Part shown: in pieces, positions 8,868 to 17,600 of the stretch | Numbering within the stretch: position 1 is the stretch's first letter | Layout: every line of letters begins with the position of its first letter | From: Peptoniphilaceae bacterium | Lineage (GTDB): Bacteria; Bacillota; Clostridia; Tissierellales; Peptoniphilaceae | Length of the DNA stretch: 55,549 bases | NCBI GenBank assembly: GCA_028723425.1 | Contig: JAQYEZ010000069.1 | Location: forward strand, 1-55,549 | Direction: 5' to 3' | Notes under the pieces: generated by a model | The model's database searches: none | Told to the model about the DNA's origin: nothing | Seen by the model: the letters and a program-made list of their open reading frames with translations, nothing else | Made by a program: the position numbers and the translations under genes

Positions 8868-8958
8868 GTAAGCTAATATTTTTGAGTATTTATGTAAGCA
8901 AATATTTAGGAAATTTATGGGTGAAAAGATTTTCATATATTGCTGGATATGGTACAAT
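8868..8958 (+). promoter_or_regulatory. Direct repeats and possible second promoter before bcd
   Basis: GTAAGCTAATATTT (8868-8881) recurs with one change as GTAAGCAAATATTT (8894-8907), 26 bases start to start. Just downstream lies TTTTCA (8930-8935), 17 bases, TACAAT (8953-8958) preceded by TGG, an extended -10. The pair of repeats could be a binding site for an activator or repressor of this second promoter. Confidence 0.4.
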
Positions 8959-9049
8959 ATTATCGAATGAGCTGATAGGAAAACATGATTATTATCTGCT
9001 CTAAAGTCATCAAAACTGTTGGATGTATTAATTAAGAAAGGATTGTAAG

Positions 9050-10186
9050 ATGTTTAAATTAAACGAAGATTATGAAGAAATGAGACAAGCTTTTAGAGAA
9101 TTTGCCGAAAACGAAGTAGCACCTATGGCAATAGAAGTTGATGAGAAACACATGTTCCCAGAAGAAAATGTTAAAAAAATGCAAGAATTGGGATTTTTTG
9201 GAATACCATTTGCTGAAGAATATGGTGGACAAGGGGCTGATACTTTAACATATGTGCTTGCAGTAGAAGAGCTTTCTAAATGTTGTGCTACAACTGGTGT
9301 TATAGTTTCTGCTCATACTTCTCTATGTGCAGATGCTATTAACAAATTTGGTACAGAAGAACAAAAACAAAAATACTTAGTTCCATTAGCTTCTGGACAA
9401 ACTTTAGGTGCCTTTGCTCTAACAGAACCAGATGCAGGTACAGATGCTGCTGGACAAAAAACAGTTGCTGTTAAAGATGGAGATGACTATGTTCTTAATG
9501 GTACAAAAATCTTTATTACAAACGGCAAATACGCCGATACATATGTAGTATTTGCTATGACAGATAAATCCCAAGGAACAAGAGGAATTTCTGCTTTCAT
9601 ACTTGAAAAAGGCATGCCTGGATTTAACTTTGGTACAATCGAAGATAAGATGGGAATCAAAGGTTCTTCAACAGCTGAGCTTATATTCCAAGATGTAAGA
9701 GTACCAAAAGAAAATATGCTTGGTCAAGAAGGCAAGGGCTTTAAGATTGCTATGCAAACTCTTGACGGTGGAAGAATAGGTATAGCAGCTCAAGCTTTAG
9801 GTATAGCTGAGGGATCTTTAAATAAAGCTATAAAATATGTTAAAGAAAGAAAGCAATTTGGAAGAGAAATTGCTAAATTCCAAAATACACAATTCAAAAT
9901 AGCAGAAATGGCTATAGACATTGAAGCAGCTAGAAATTTAGTCTACAAAGCAGCTTCACTCAAAGATGAGGGAGAAAATTATACAGTAGCAGCAGCTGCA
10001 GCTAAATTAAAAGCAGCTAGAACAGCTATGGATGTTACAACAAAAGTAGTTCAATTATTCGGTGGATATGGCTACGTAAAAGAATATGAAGTTGAAAGAA
10101 TGATGAGAGATGCTAAGATAACAGAAATCTACGAAGGAACATCAGAAGTAATGTTGATGGTAGTAAGTGGAGCTTTACTTAAATAA
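9050..10186 (+). CDS. bcd: Butyryl-CoA dehydrogenase (short-chain acyl-CoA dehydrogenase)
   Basis: A 378-residue flavoprotein of the acyl-CoA dehydrogenase family, usual length. ALTEPDAGTDAAG and the C-terminal KITEIYEGTSEVM, which holds the catalytic glutamate, are the family hallmarks. It interconverts crotonyl-CoA and butyryl-CoA. With etfB and etfA directly downstream and crt, hbd and a CoA-transferase nearby, the butyrate pathway role is clear. Bcd-EtfAB often bifurcates NADH electrons to ferredoxin; here a FixCX module also exists that could feed or drain the same ETF. Likely Rex-controlled. Confidence 0.93.
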   Translation: MFKLNEDYEEMRQAFREFAENEVAPMAIEVDEKHMFPEENVKKMQELGFFGIPFAEEYGGQGADTLTYVLAVEELSKCCATTGVIVSAHTSLCADAINKFGTEEQKQKYLVPLASGQTLGAFALTEPDAGTDAAGQKTVAVKDGDDYVLNGTKIFITNGKYADTYVVFAMTDKSQGTRGISAFILEKGMPGFNFGTIEDKMGIKGSSTAELIFQDVRVPKENMLGQEGKGFKIAMQTLDGGRIGIAAQALGIAEGSLNKAIKYVKERKQFGREIAKFQNTQFKIAEMAIDIEAARNLVYKAASLKDEGENYTVAAAAAKLKAARTAMDVTTKVVQLFGGYGYVKEYEVERMMRDAKITEIYEGTSEVMLMVVSGALLK

Positions 10187-10247
10187 GTAAATTTCTTAGG
10201 CTTTAAATTCTTTTAGGACTAAAGATTTATACTATTAGGAGGAATAG

Positions 10248-11051
10248 ATGAAAATTTTTGTATGTGTAAAACAAGTACCAGATACAAGTGAAATTAAAAT
10301 AGACCCAGTTACAAATACTCTTGTTAGAGCAGGTGTACCAAGCATATTAAATACTTATGATCAATATGCTCTAGAACAAGCATTACAAATTAAAGATAAA
10401 AACCCAGATACTGAAATAGTAGTAATTTCTATGGGACCACCTCAAGCAGAAACCATGCTTAGAGATTGTTTGGCAGTTGGAGCAAACAAGGCTTATTTGG
10501 TTACTGATAGAAAATTTGGTGGATCAGATACACTTGCAACCTCATATATACTTTCTACAGCAATTAAAGCTGTAGCACAAAGAGAAGGCGATTATGATCT
10601 TATCTTCTGTGGTCTACAAGCTATAGATGGAGATACAGCTCAAGTTGGACCAGAACTTGCTGAACATTTATCTCTTCCTCAAGTAACATATTCACATACA
10701 GTAGAACTTAATGACGAAGGTATCTTAGTAACAAGAGAAGTAGAAGGCGGAATTGAAAAAGTTCAAGCTATAATGCCTGCTCTTATCACATTTACAAAAT
10801 ATGAAGATCTTAGATATCCAAAAATTAAAGATAAAATGAAAGCTAAAAAAGCTACTATTGAACACTTAACCTTTGAGGAAATTGGAGAGAATATTGACGA
10901 GACTCAAATAGGCCTTAAAGGTTCTCCAACTAGAGTTAAAAAGACTTATACACCAGATAGAAAGAAAGCAGGAATAATCTTTAATGGAGAAGATCCTGCA
11001 GAAGCAGTAAATAAGTTAGTTGAAACTTTAAAAGAAAGAAAGTTAATCTAG
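10248..11051 (+). CDS. etfB: Electron transfer flavoprotein beta subunit
   Basis: A 267-residue EtfB. The N-terminal MKIFVCVKQVPDTSEIKID and the central GLQAIDGDTAQVGP are typical of ETFs found with clostridial butyryl-CoA dehydrogenase. It binds FAD or AMP between subunits and carries electrons to or from Bcd. GGAGG lies 5 bases before the start. The next gene, etfA, follows after 10 bases. The DGDTAQVGP region resembles that of bifurcating ETFs, but I cannot decide bifurcation from the sequence alone. Confidence 0.93.
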   Translation: MKIFVCVKQVPDTSEIKIDPVTNTLVRAGVPSILNTYDQYALEQALQIKDKNPDTEIVVISMGPPQAETMLRDCLAVGANKAYLVTDRKFGGSDTLATSYILSTAIKAVAQREGDYDLIFCGLQAIDGDTAQVGPELAEHLSLPQVTYSHTVELNDEGILVTREVEGGIEKVQAIMPALITFTKYEDLRYPKIKDKMKAKKATIEHLTFEEIGENIDETQIGLKGSPTRVKKTYTPDRKKAGIIFNGEDPAEAVNKLVETLKERKLI

Positions 11052-11061
11052 GAGGAATCAT

Positions 11062-12069
11062 ATGAGTGAAAATAAAAATCTTTGGATATTTGTTGAAACA
11101 CAAAAAGATGGTTCAGCAGTAAGTGTTGGTCTAGAACTTTGTGGACCAGGACGTAAAATTGCTGATGAAATTGGAGAAAAAATGTATGCTGTAATTATCG
11201 GCAAAAATGTTGATAAAGCAGCAGAACAAGTAAAAGAATATGGAGTAGACGGAATCATCAGAGTTGAAGGTGAAGTTTACAAAGAATATAACACAGATGT
11301 ATATGCTAATGCTATTTGCAAACTAGTAGAAAAATATAATCCTAACATCTTATTTATAGGTGCTACAAATTTAGGTAGGGACTTAGGACCAAGAGTTTCA
11401 GCTAGATTACACACAGGTTTAACAGCTGATTGTACAGAATTATCTATAGATGTTGAAACTAAAAATATGATCTGGACACGTCCAGCATTCGGTGGAAACT
11501 TAATGGCTATGATTCTTTGCCCAGACCACAGACCACAAATGGGTACAGTAAGACCTGGAGTTTTCAAGAAAAATCCAACAGGAGCAAAAGAAGATATAGA
11601 GATTATTAAAGAAGATATCGACTTTGCCAAAGAAGATATTAGAACAAGAGTAGTAGAATTTATACCTGAAGAAGGCGGAGACACAGTTGATTTACTTGGA
11701 GCAGAATATATAGTATCAGGTGGTCGTGGTCTACAAGATCCTAAAAACTTTGCCTTAGTAGAAGATCTTGCAAAAGCCTTAGATGCAACTGTAGGTTCAT
11801 CAAGAGCTGCCGTAGATGCTGGTTGGATTTCACACTCTCACCAAGTTGGTCAATCAGGAAAAACTGTAGGTCCAAAGATCTATGTTGCAGTTGGTATTTC
11901 TGGAGCTATCCAACACTTGGCTGGTATGAGCTCATCAGATATTATCATAGCAATTAACAAAGATCCAGATGCACCAATCTTTACTGTAGCTGATTATGGT
12001 ATAGTTGGAGACCTATTTGAAGTAGTTCCAAAACTCACTGAAGCTATAAATAAGGTTAAAAACGCATAA
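11062..12069 (+). CDS. etfA: Electron transfer flavoprotein alpha subunit
   Basis: A 335-residue EtfA. The C-terminal FAD domain shows GSSRAAVDAGW, the loop HQVGQSGKTVGP, and GISGAIQHLAGM, with the conserved ending DPDAPIFTVADYGIVGD. The N-terminal domain pairs with EtfB. Its gene ends the bcd-etfB-etfA unit, directly before a strong terminator. No extra ferredoxin domain is present at the N-terminus, unlike some clostridial EtfA forms. Confidence 0.94.
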   Translation: MSENKNLWIFVETQKDGSAVSVGLELCGPGRKIADEIGEKMYAVIIGKNVDKAAEQVKEYGVDGIIRVEGEVYKEYNTDVYANAICKLVEKYNPNILFIGATNLGRDLGPRVSARLHTGLTADCTELSIDVETKNMIWTRPAFGGNLMAMILCPDHRPQMGTVRPGVFKKNPTGAKEDIEIIKEDIDFAKEDIRTRVVEFIPEEGGDTVDLLGAEYIVSGGRGLQDPKNFALVEDLAKALDATVGSSRAAVDAGWISHSHQVGQSGKTVGPKIYVAVGISGAIQHLAGMSSSDIIIAINKDPDAPIFTVADYGIVGDLFEVVPKLTEAINKVKNA

Positions 12070-12076
12070 AAATTTC

Positions 12077-12108
12077 TATAAAAAGGATTCAAAAGAGTCC
12101 TTTTTATA
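12077..12108. terminator. Terminator after etfA
   Basis: AAAAAGGATTC / GAGTCCTTTTT around an AAAA loop, with one G-U pair, followed by a T-rich end. It lies 8 bases after the etfA stop codon. Confidence 0.85.
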
Positions 12109-12118
12109 CAAGATTTTA

Positions 12119-12136
12119 TTGTTTATAATTTAACAA
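12119..12136. promoter_or_regulatory. Rex-like operator upstream of crt
   Basis: TTGTTTA-TAAT-TTAACAA matches 13 of 14 defined positions of the Rex consensus. A TATAAT string (12124-12129) is embedded in it, so a bound repressor would hide a -10 box; the -35 is poor. The remainder of 12137-12303 is AT-rich, with another TATAAT at 12201-12206 but no clear -35. The crt start lies 167 bases downstream. Confidence 0.65.
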
Positions 12137-12303
12137 GAACTTTTATTATAAATTAAGGACAAAATTTATAAAAAAAACTAGTAATATAAGAGAAAACGAT
12201 TATAATGATTAAAAGAAATAATTTATATATTTATACATTATTTTACCAAAAATTGAATAATCGTAGCAAAGGTATCTAGTTTTTAAATAAAAAAGGAGAA
12301 AAT

Positions 12304-13083
12304 ATGGATTTTAAAAACGTTATTCTTGAAAAAAACGATGGCATTGCCCTTGTAAAGATGAACAGACCTAAGGCATTAAATGCTTTAAACTCTGAAACAT
12401 TAGATGAGTTAAGTCTTGTCTTCGATGATATTAACAAAGATAGTGAAATCTATGTTGTTATTATCACTGGTGAAGGAAGAAGCTTTGTAGCTGGAGCAGA
12501 TATTACCGAAATGGCAAATCTCAATGCTATGGAAGCAAAAAATTTCATGAATAAAGGTTTAACAGTATTTAGAAATATCGAAAGATGCACTAAGCCTGTT
12601 ATTGCAGCAATAAACGGCTTTGCCTTAGGTGGTGGATGCGAGCTTGCTTTAAGCTGCGATATTAGAATAGCAAGCGAGAAGGCTATGTTTGGCCAACCAG
12701 AAGTTGGTCTTGGAATAATACCAGGTTTTGGTGGGACCCAAAGATTACAAAGAATAATTGGTCAAGGTCATGCAAAATATTTAATCTATACAGCCCAAAA
12801 TATAAAAGCTGACAAAGCTTTGGAATATGGCCTAGTAGAAGAAGTAGTTGCTGCTGATAGCCTTATGGATAGGGCTTATGAAATTGCTAAAAAGATTATG
12901 GCAAATGCACCTATAGCAGTAAGAAATGCAAAAGAAGCAATAAATACTGGGGCACAAGTAGATATGGACTCTGCAATAAAAATTGAAGAATACTTATGTG
13001 GTCTTTTATTTGCAACAGAAGATCAAAAAGAAGGTATGCAAGCCTTTGTAAACAAGACTAAAGCAGAATTCAGAAATAAATAA
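12304..13083 (+). CDS. crt: 3-hydroxybutyryl-CoA dehydratase (crotonase)
   Basis: A 259-residue enoyl-CoA hydratase family protein. The oxyanion-hole segments are AGADITEMA near residue 65 and [15 protein letters not shown] near 105-119, and the catalytic glutamate region is [20 protein letters not shown]. It removes water from 3-hydroxybutyryl-CoA to give crotonyl-CoA. AAAAAGGAG precedes the start. It is followed by hbd after 49 bases, forming a two-gene unit with its own Rex-like site. Confidence 0.93.
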   Translation: MDFKNVILEKNDGIALVKMNRPKALNALNSETLDELSLVFDDINKDSEIYVVIITGEGRSFVAGADITEMANLNAMEAKNFMNKGLTVFRNIERCTKPVIAAINGFALGGGCELALSCDIRIASEKAMFGQPEVGLGIIPGFGGTQRLQRIIGQGHAKYLIYTAQNIKADKALEYGLVEEVVAADSLMDRAYEIAKKIMANAPIAVRNAKEAINTGAQVDMDSAIKIEEYLCGLLFATEDQKEGMQAFVNKTKAEFRNK

Positions 13084-13132
13084 GATTAAAGTAGGTAAAA
13101 ATTTAAATTTACAAAATAAAGGAGAGAAAAAA

Positions 13133-13975
13133 ATGAAAGTAGCAGTAATCGGTTCAGGTACAATGGGAGCAGGCATTGCTCAAGTAATGGCAGCAAAACA
13201 CGAAGTAATCTTGAGAGATGTTGTTAAAGAAGCATTGGAAAAAGCACAAAAAACAATCGACAAAAATCTAACAAGATCAGTTGAAAAAGGTAGAATGAAA
13301 GAAGAAGATAAAGAAAAAATTATCGCAAATATAAAAATTTCAGAAGATATACAAGATGTAAAAGACTGTGATTTAATTATAGAAGCAGCTTCTGAAAATC
13401 CTAACATCAAAAAATCAATCTTTAAAGAACTTGATGAAGTTTGTGATGAAAAAACTATCCTTGCTTCAAATACATCTTCACTTTCTATAACAGAAATTGG
13501 TGCAGCAACCAAAAGAGCTGAAAAAGTTATTGGCATGCACTTCTTTAATCCAGTTCCAGCAATGAAATTAGTAGAAGTTATTAGAGGAAAGAAAACATCT
13601 GACCAAGTAAATAAATTTATAATTGATCTTTCAGAAGAAATTGGTAAAACTCCAGTTCAAGTAGAAGAAGGTCCTGGTTTTGTAGTAAATAGAATTCTTG
13701 TTCCAATGATAAATGAAGCAATAGGAATCTATGCTGATGGTCTAGCGAGTGCAGAAGATATAGATACAGCTATGAAGCTTGGAGCAAACCATCCAATGGG
13801 ACCTCTAGCTTTAGGAGATTTAATAGGTCTTGATATAGTTCTTGCTATTATGGAAGTACTCTATACTGAATTCGGTGATTCTAAATATAGACCACATCCA
13901 TTACTTAGAAAAATGGTAAGAGCTGGAGAATTAGGAAGAAAAACTGGTGTAGGTTTCTTCGACTACAGAAAATAA
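13133..13975 (+). CDS. hbd: 3-hydroxybutyryl-CoA dehydrogenase
   Basis: A 280-residue NAD-dependent 3-hydroxyacyl-CoA dehydrogenase, usual length. The N-terminal dinucleotide motif is [16 protein letters not shown], the catalytic region includes [12 protein letters not shown] and [17 protein letters not shown], and the C-terminal domain has the typical [19 protein letters not shown]. It reduces acetoacetyl-CoA to 3-hydroxybutyryl-CoA. AAAGGAGAG precedes the start. Thiolase, which would supply acetoacetyl-CoA, is not in the window. Confidence 0.95.
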   Translation: MKVAVIGSGTMGAGIAQVMAAKHEVILRDVVKEALEKAQKTIDKNLTRSVEKGRMKEEDKEKIIANIKISEDIQDVKDCDLIIEAASENPNIKKSIFKELDEVCDEKTILASNTSSLSITEIGAATKRAEKVIGMHFFNPVPAMKLVEVIRGKKTSDQVNKFIIDLSEEIGKTPVQVEEGPGFVVNRILVPMINEAIGIYADGLASAEDIDTAMKLGANHPMGPLALGDLIGLDIVLAIMEVLYTEFGDSKYRPHPLLRKMVRAGELGRKTGVGFFDYRK

Positions 13976-13986
13976 TATAAGTCTAT

Positions 13987-14016
13987 GAGAGCCTAAATTT
14001 TTAAGGCTCTCTTTTA
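13987..14016 (+). terminator. Terminator after hbd
   Basis: GAGAGCC (13987-13993) pairs with GGCTCTC (14005-14011), followed by TTTT. It closes the crt-hbd unit. Confidence 0.85.
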
Positions 14017-14204
14017 ATTTGAAATTATAAGTAAAGTCTAAAAAAATGTTTAAAATAATCATTATGGGTATAATTATAATTGATTGATTAAATATTGTAA
14101 AAATTCTATTGCTAAATTTACAAATATTATTATCTTAGCTATAGAATCGTTTGCAAAATAAAGTATAATCTTTATAGATAAACAAATGAGAGGGGAAAAG
14201 TAAA

Positions 14205-15536
14205 ATGGATTTCCAAAAGTTATATGAAGAAAAATTAATCACAGTTGATGAGGCAGCCAAAAAAGTTAAATCTGGAGATTGGGTAGAATATGGTTGGTCT
14301 ATGCTAACACCTTACGACTTTGATAAAGCTTTGGCTAAAAGAGTAGATGAACTAGAAGATGTAAAGATTAGAGGCGGTGTAATGCCTTTTGCACCAGAAG
14401 CTGTCCTTCAATCCAAAAATAACGAAGTATTTCACAATTCATGGCATGCTTCAGGAGCTGAAAGAAAACTAATAAATTCGGGCAAGGGTTTTTATGCATC
14501 AATCAGATACTCTGAATTGCCAAGATATATTAGGGAAAACACAGAAGTAGACCTAGCTGTTTTGCCTGTAACACCAATGGACAAACACGGAAATTTCAAC
14601 TTTGGTATATCAGCAAGTCACTTTAGGGCAATTATAGAAAAGGCAAAAATATTAATACTTGAAATTAATAAAAACATACCAAGAGCTCTTGGTGGTTATG
14701 ATAACTTTGTAAATATTAAGGATGTTGACTATGTATATGAAGGATCAAACTATCCAATGTTTACCATACCAAAGGCTAAGTTTGGTGAAGCAGAAGAAAA
14801 AGTAGCCCAATATGTTGTAAATGAATTGGTTGACGGTGCAACCTTACAAATTGGTATAGGATCCCTACCTTCTGCCATAGGTTCCTTAATTGCTAAGTCA
14901 GACTTAAAAGAGCTTGGAGTTCACACAGAAATGTATGTAGATTCCTTTGTAGAACTTTCAAAAATCGGAAAAATTACAGGAAATAAGAAAAACATAAATC
15001 CAAGAAGACAAACCTACGCCTTTGCGGCAGGCACTCAAGAACTATATGACTTTATAGATGATAACGAGGAATTGATGGCAGCCCCAGTTGACTATGTAAA
15101 TGACGTGTCAATCTGTGCAGCCCATGATAACTTTATGTCTATAAACTCAGCCCTCGAGGTAGATCTTTACGGTCAAGTTTCCTCAGAAACAGCAGGTCTA
15201 AAACATATTTCTGGAGCAGGTGGAGCTTTAGACTTCTGTATGGGAGCTTACAAGTCTAAGGGAGGAAAATCCTTCATGACACTTCTATCATCCAGGGTTG
15301 ACAAAAATGGCATAAGGCATTCTAATATAGTTCCTACCCTAAAACCAGGCAGCCAAGCAACAGCTACTAGAGCAAATGCTAACTATATAGTTACAGAACA
15401 AGGTATAGTTAACCTAAAAGGGAAATCACAATGGGAAAGATCTGAATTATTAATTAGTATTGCCCACCCAGATTTAAGAGATGACTTAATCAAACAAGCA
15501 GAAGCAAATGGAATCTGGAGAAGATCTAATAAGTAG
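14205..15536 (+). CDS. but: Butyryl-CoA:acetate CoA-transferase
   Basis: A 443-residue family I CoA-transferase (acetyl-CoA hydrolase/4-hydroxybutyrate CoA-transferase group). NSALEVDLYGQVSSE contains the catalytic glutamate, GAGGALDF is the CoA-site glycine loop, and the ending IAHPDLRDDLIKQAE...IWRRSNK resembles gut butyryl-CoA:acetate transferases. It would release butyrate and make acetyl-CoA, the final step of the pathway coded upstream. GAGAGGGG precedes the start. TATAAT at 14164-14169 is a possible -10 without a clear -35. I see no Rex-like site here. Propionyl- or 4-hydroxybutyryl-CoA as substrate remains possible. Confidence 0.85.
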   Translation: MDFQKLYEEKLITVDEAAKKVKSGDWVEYGWSMLTPYDFDKALAKRVDELEDVKIRGGVMPFAPEAVLQSKNNEVFHNSWHASGAERKLINSGKGFYASIRYSELPRYIRENTEVDLAVLPVTPMDKHGNFNFGISASHFRAIIEKAKILILEINKNIPRALGGYDNFVNIKDVDYVYEGSNYPMFTIPKAKFGEAEEKVAQYVVNELVDGATLQIGIGSLPSAIGSLIAKSDLKELGVHTEMYVDSFVELSKIGKITGNKKNINPRRQTYAFAAGTQELYDFIDDNEELMAAPVDYVNDVSICAAHDNFMSINSALEVDLYGQVSSETAGLKHISGAGGALDFCMGAYKSKGGKSFMTLLSSRVDKNGIRHSNIVPTLKPGSQATATRANANYIVTEQGIVNLKGKSQWERSELLISIAHPDLRDDLIKQAEANGIWRRSNK

Positions 15537-15570
15537 TAAATGCAATAAATTTAAAAGATAATAAAAACCT

Positions 15571-15612
15571 AAACCCCTAAAAGCTTTTCTATAAAAGCCT
15601 AAAGGGGTTTAT
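15571..15612. terminator. Bidirectional terminator between but and msrB
   Basis: AAACCCCT (15571-15578) pairs with AGGGGTTT (15603-15610), with further AAAAGC-type pairing inside. It lies between two convergent genes and can serve both. Confidence 0.75.
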
Positions 15613-15638
15613 CTTTATAAAACAAAAAATTTATTATT

Positions 15639-16088
15639 TTAATTATTTTCTTTAAATAAATACAAGTATTGTCCGTATCCTTCTTTTTCCATATCATCTT
15701 TTGCTATAAATCTTAAGCTTGCGCCATTTATACAATATCTTAGTCCACCCCTATCTTTGGGTCCATCGGTAAAGACATGACCAAGATGACTATCAGCCTC
15801 TTTTGATCTAACTTCTGTTCTTATCATGCCATGAGATAGATCTTGTTTTTCTCTTATGCTCTCTTTATTTAAAGGCTTAGTAAAGGAAGGCCATCCACAT
15901 CCTGAGTCAAATTTATCAAAGGATGAGAATAAAACTTCTCCACTTACTATATCTACATAGATTCCTTCTTGGAAAAAGTTATCGTATTTACTAGAAAATG
16001 GTCTTTCGGTAGCAGACTTTTGTGTTACTTGGTACTCTTCGTCTGTCAATTTTTCTCTAAGTTCTTTATCGCTTGGTTTATTGTACAT
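15639..16088 (-). CDS. msrB: Peptide methionine-R-sulfoxide reductase
   Basis: A 149-residue MsrB. The catalytic cysteine is in [11 protein letters not shown] near the C-terminus and a second conserved cysteine lies in SGCGWPSF. The two CxxC zinc motifs of zinc-type MsrB are absent. It repairs oxidised methionine in proteins using thioredoxin. A strong ribosome binding site (GGAGGAGG on the minus strand) precedes the start. Its fused partner MsrA is not present. It fits the other oxygen-defence genes of the window (superoxide reductase, flavodiiron protein). Confidence 0.95.
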   Translation of the reverse strand: MYNKPSDKELREKLTDEEYQVTQKSATERPFSSKYDNFFQEGIYVDIVSGEVLFSSFDKFDSGCGWPSFTKPLNKESIREKQDLSHGMIRTEVRSKEADSHLGHVFTDGPKDRGGLRYCINGASLRFIAKDDMEKEGYGQYLYLFKENN

Positions 16089-16202
16089 ATAATCCTCCTC
16101 CTAGTATTATACCTGTTTTCAAAAAAATTTAAGACTTCTTTATTTTAAGTGGGTATAGTGATAAAATATATAAAAATACTATTAATAAAGGGAGGGTTCA
16201 TT

Positions 16203-17447
16203 TTGACAAGTGATATGTTAGCTCAAAATGCAAGATGGCCTAAGTTTGATGATAAAATTTTTGCTGCTGCCAAAAGAGCGAGCGATGCAATAAATCTTTA
16301 TGGCAAGGAAAAGGTAATAGATTCTACACTAGGGGCTCTTTATGATGATGATGGAAATATTGTAGCTTTTGATTCAGTCTATAAATGCCTTGAAAACATG
16401 GACAGATCTTTGATAGCTTCTTATGCACCAATAGAGGGTACTATAGAATTTCAAAAAAATGTTATTGACGTATGTTTTGGAAAGTATAAGCCACAAGCTT
16501 ATATAAGAGCTGTTGCAACTCCTGGGGGAACTGGAGCTGTTAGACATGGTATTTGGTCATTTACTGGGGAAGATGATCCGGTTATTTGCCATGACTGGTA
16601 CTGGCCTTCTTATGAACTTATATGTGATGAATTTAAAAGAAATTTTGTTACCTACGAACTTTTTGATGAAAAATACAAGTTTAACATCAAGGCTTTTGAA
16701 AAGACTTTTAGAAAAGAATTGAGAAAGAAAGATAGGCTACTTGCAATCTTTAATACTCCTGCTAACAATCCGACAGGCTATTCTTTGTCTGATGACGAAT
16801 GGGATAGGGTGCTTGAGATTGTTCTTGATGAGGCTAAAAATAAGAATAAAAAAATAACACTTTTGCTAGATGTCGCCTATATGGAATATGCAGGTAGTGG
16901 AGAACAAAAGAAATTTTTCACAAAATTTCAAAATTTGCCAGACAATATTTTTATCCTAATAGCTTTTTCTATGTCAAAGGCCTATACGGCTTATGGAATG
17001 AGATCTGGGGCAGCTATAGGTCTATCTTCAAATGAAGATATTGTAGATGATTTTTATTATTCTCTCTCCCACGCTAATAGAGCCAACTGGTCTAATGGCA
17101 ACCATAGCGCTATGGAAATATTAACTAAATTAAATGAAGATAAGGATATGGAAAAATCATACCTTGAAGATTTAAATAAATATAGGGCTATGCTTGAAGG
17201 GCGTGCCAGGGCATTTATAGAGTCGAGTAAAGAAGTTGGTCTTGAAATATTACCTTATTTTGGAGGATTTTTCATTTCAATACCAGCAGAAAATTCAGAA
17301 AAGATTTCAAGCTTATTGGAAGAAAAAAATATCTTTATAATTGCCAATAAAAATGGACTTAGATTTGCAGTTTGTGCTGTATCAAAAGATAAATGTAGAA
17401 AAACTCCTAGGATAATTAAAGAAGTTATGGATTCTATTAAAAAGTAG
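16203..17447 (+). CDS. PLP-dependent aminotransferase, class I/II
   Basis: A 414-residue fold-type I aminotransferase. NTPANNPTGYSLS is the conserved cofactor region, LLDVAYMEYAG holds the pyridine-nitrogen aspartate, and SMSKAYTAYGMRSGA contains the PLP-binding lysine. The reading frame is open upstream to an ATG at 16149, but GGGAGGG at 16190-16196 points to the TTG at 16203; the first ATG after it (16215) is too far from that site. The overall pattern resembles aspartate/aromatic aminotransferases. I cannot name its substrate. It stands alone between msrB (divergent) and a convergent gene. Confidence 0.8.
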   Translation: MTSDMLAQNARWPKFDDKIFAAAKRASDAINLYGKEKVIDSTLGALYDDDGNIVAFDSVYKCLENMDRSLIASYAPIEGTIEFQKNVIDVCFGKYKPQAYIRAVATPGGTGAVRHGIWSFTGEDDPVICHDWYWPSYELICDEFKRNFVTYELFDEKYKFNIKAFEKTFRKELRKKDRLLAIFNTPANNPTGYSLSDDEWDRVLEIVLDEAKNKNKKITLLLDVAYMEYAGSGEQKKFFTKFQNLPDNIFILIAFSMSKAYTAYGMRSGAAIGLSSNEDIVDDFYYSLSHANRANWSNGNHSAMEILTKLNEDKDMEKSYLEDLNKYRAMLEGRARAFIESSKEVGLEILPYFGGFFISIPAENSEKISSLLEEKNIFIIANKNGLRFAVCAVSKDKCRKTPRIIKEVMDSIKK

Positions 17448-17490
17448 AAGCTTTATATGGTAAATCTATTTAATTATCTATTTTCATTAA

Positions 17491-17541
17491 AAAAATCTTT
17501 TTGATTAGCTATCAAAATTTTAGCTAATCAGAAAGATTTTT
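17491..17541. terminator. Long bidirectional terminator hairpin
   Basis: A 21-bp stem with one mismatch: 17491-17511 pairs with 17521-17541 around a 9-base loop, A-run on one side and T-run on the other. It separates two convergent genes and should work on both strands. Confidence 0.88.
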
Positions 17542-17600
17542 CATAAAAACACTTAGATTTTAATTTAAGACTTTACAAGCAAAATTAAACTTATATTTTT

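Noticed and set aside
11277..11684. Minus-strand open frame opposite etfA
   Set aside because: Wholly inside a clear gene, with no start signal and no recognisable motif.
14095..14123. TTGTAAA/TTTACAA inverted repeat before the CoA-transferase as a Rex site
   Set aside because: The spacer is 15 bases, not the 4 required, and the half-sites differ from the Rex consensus.
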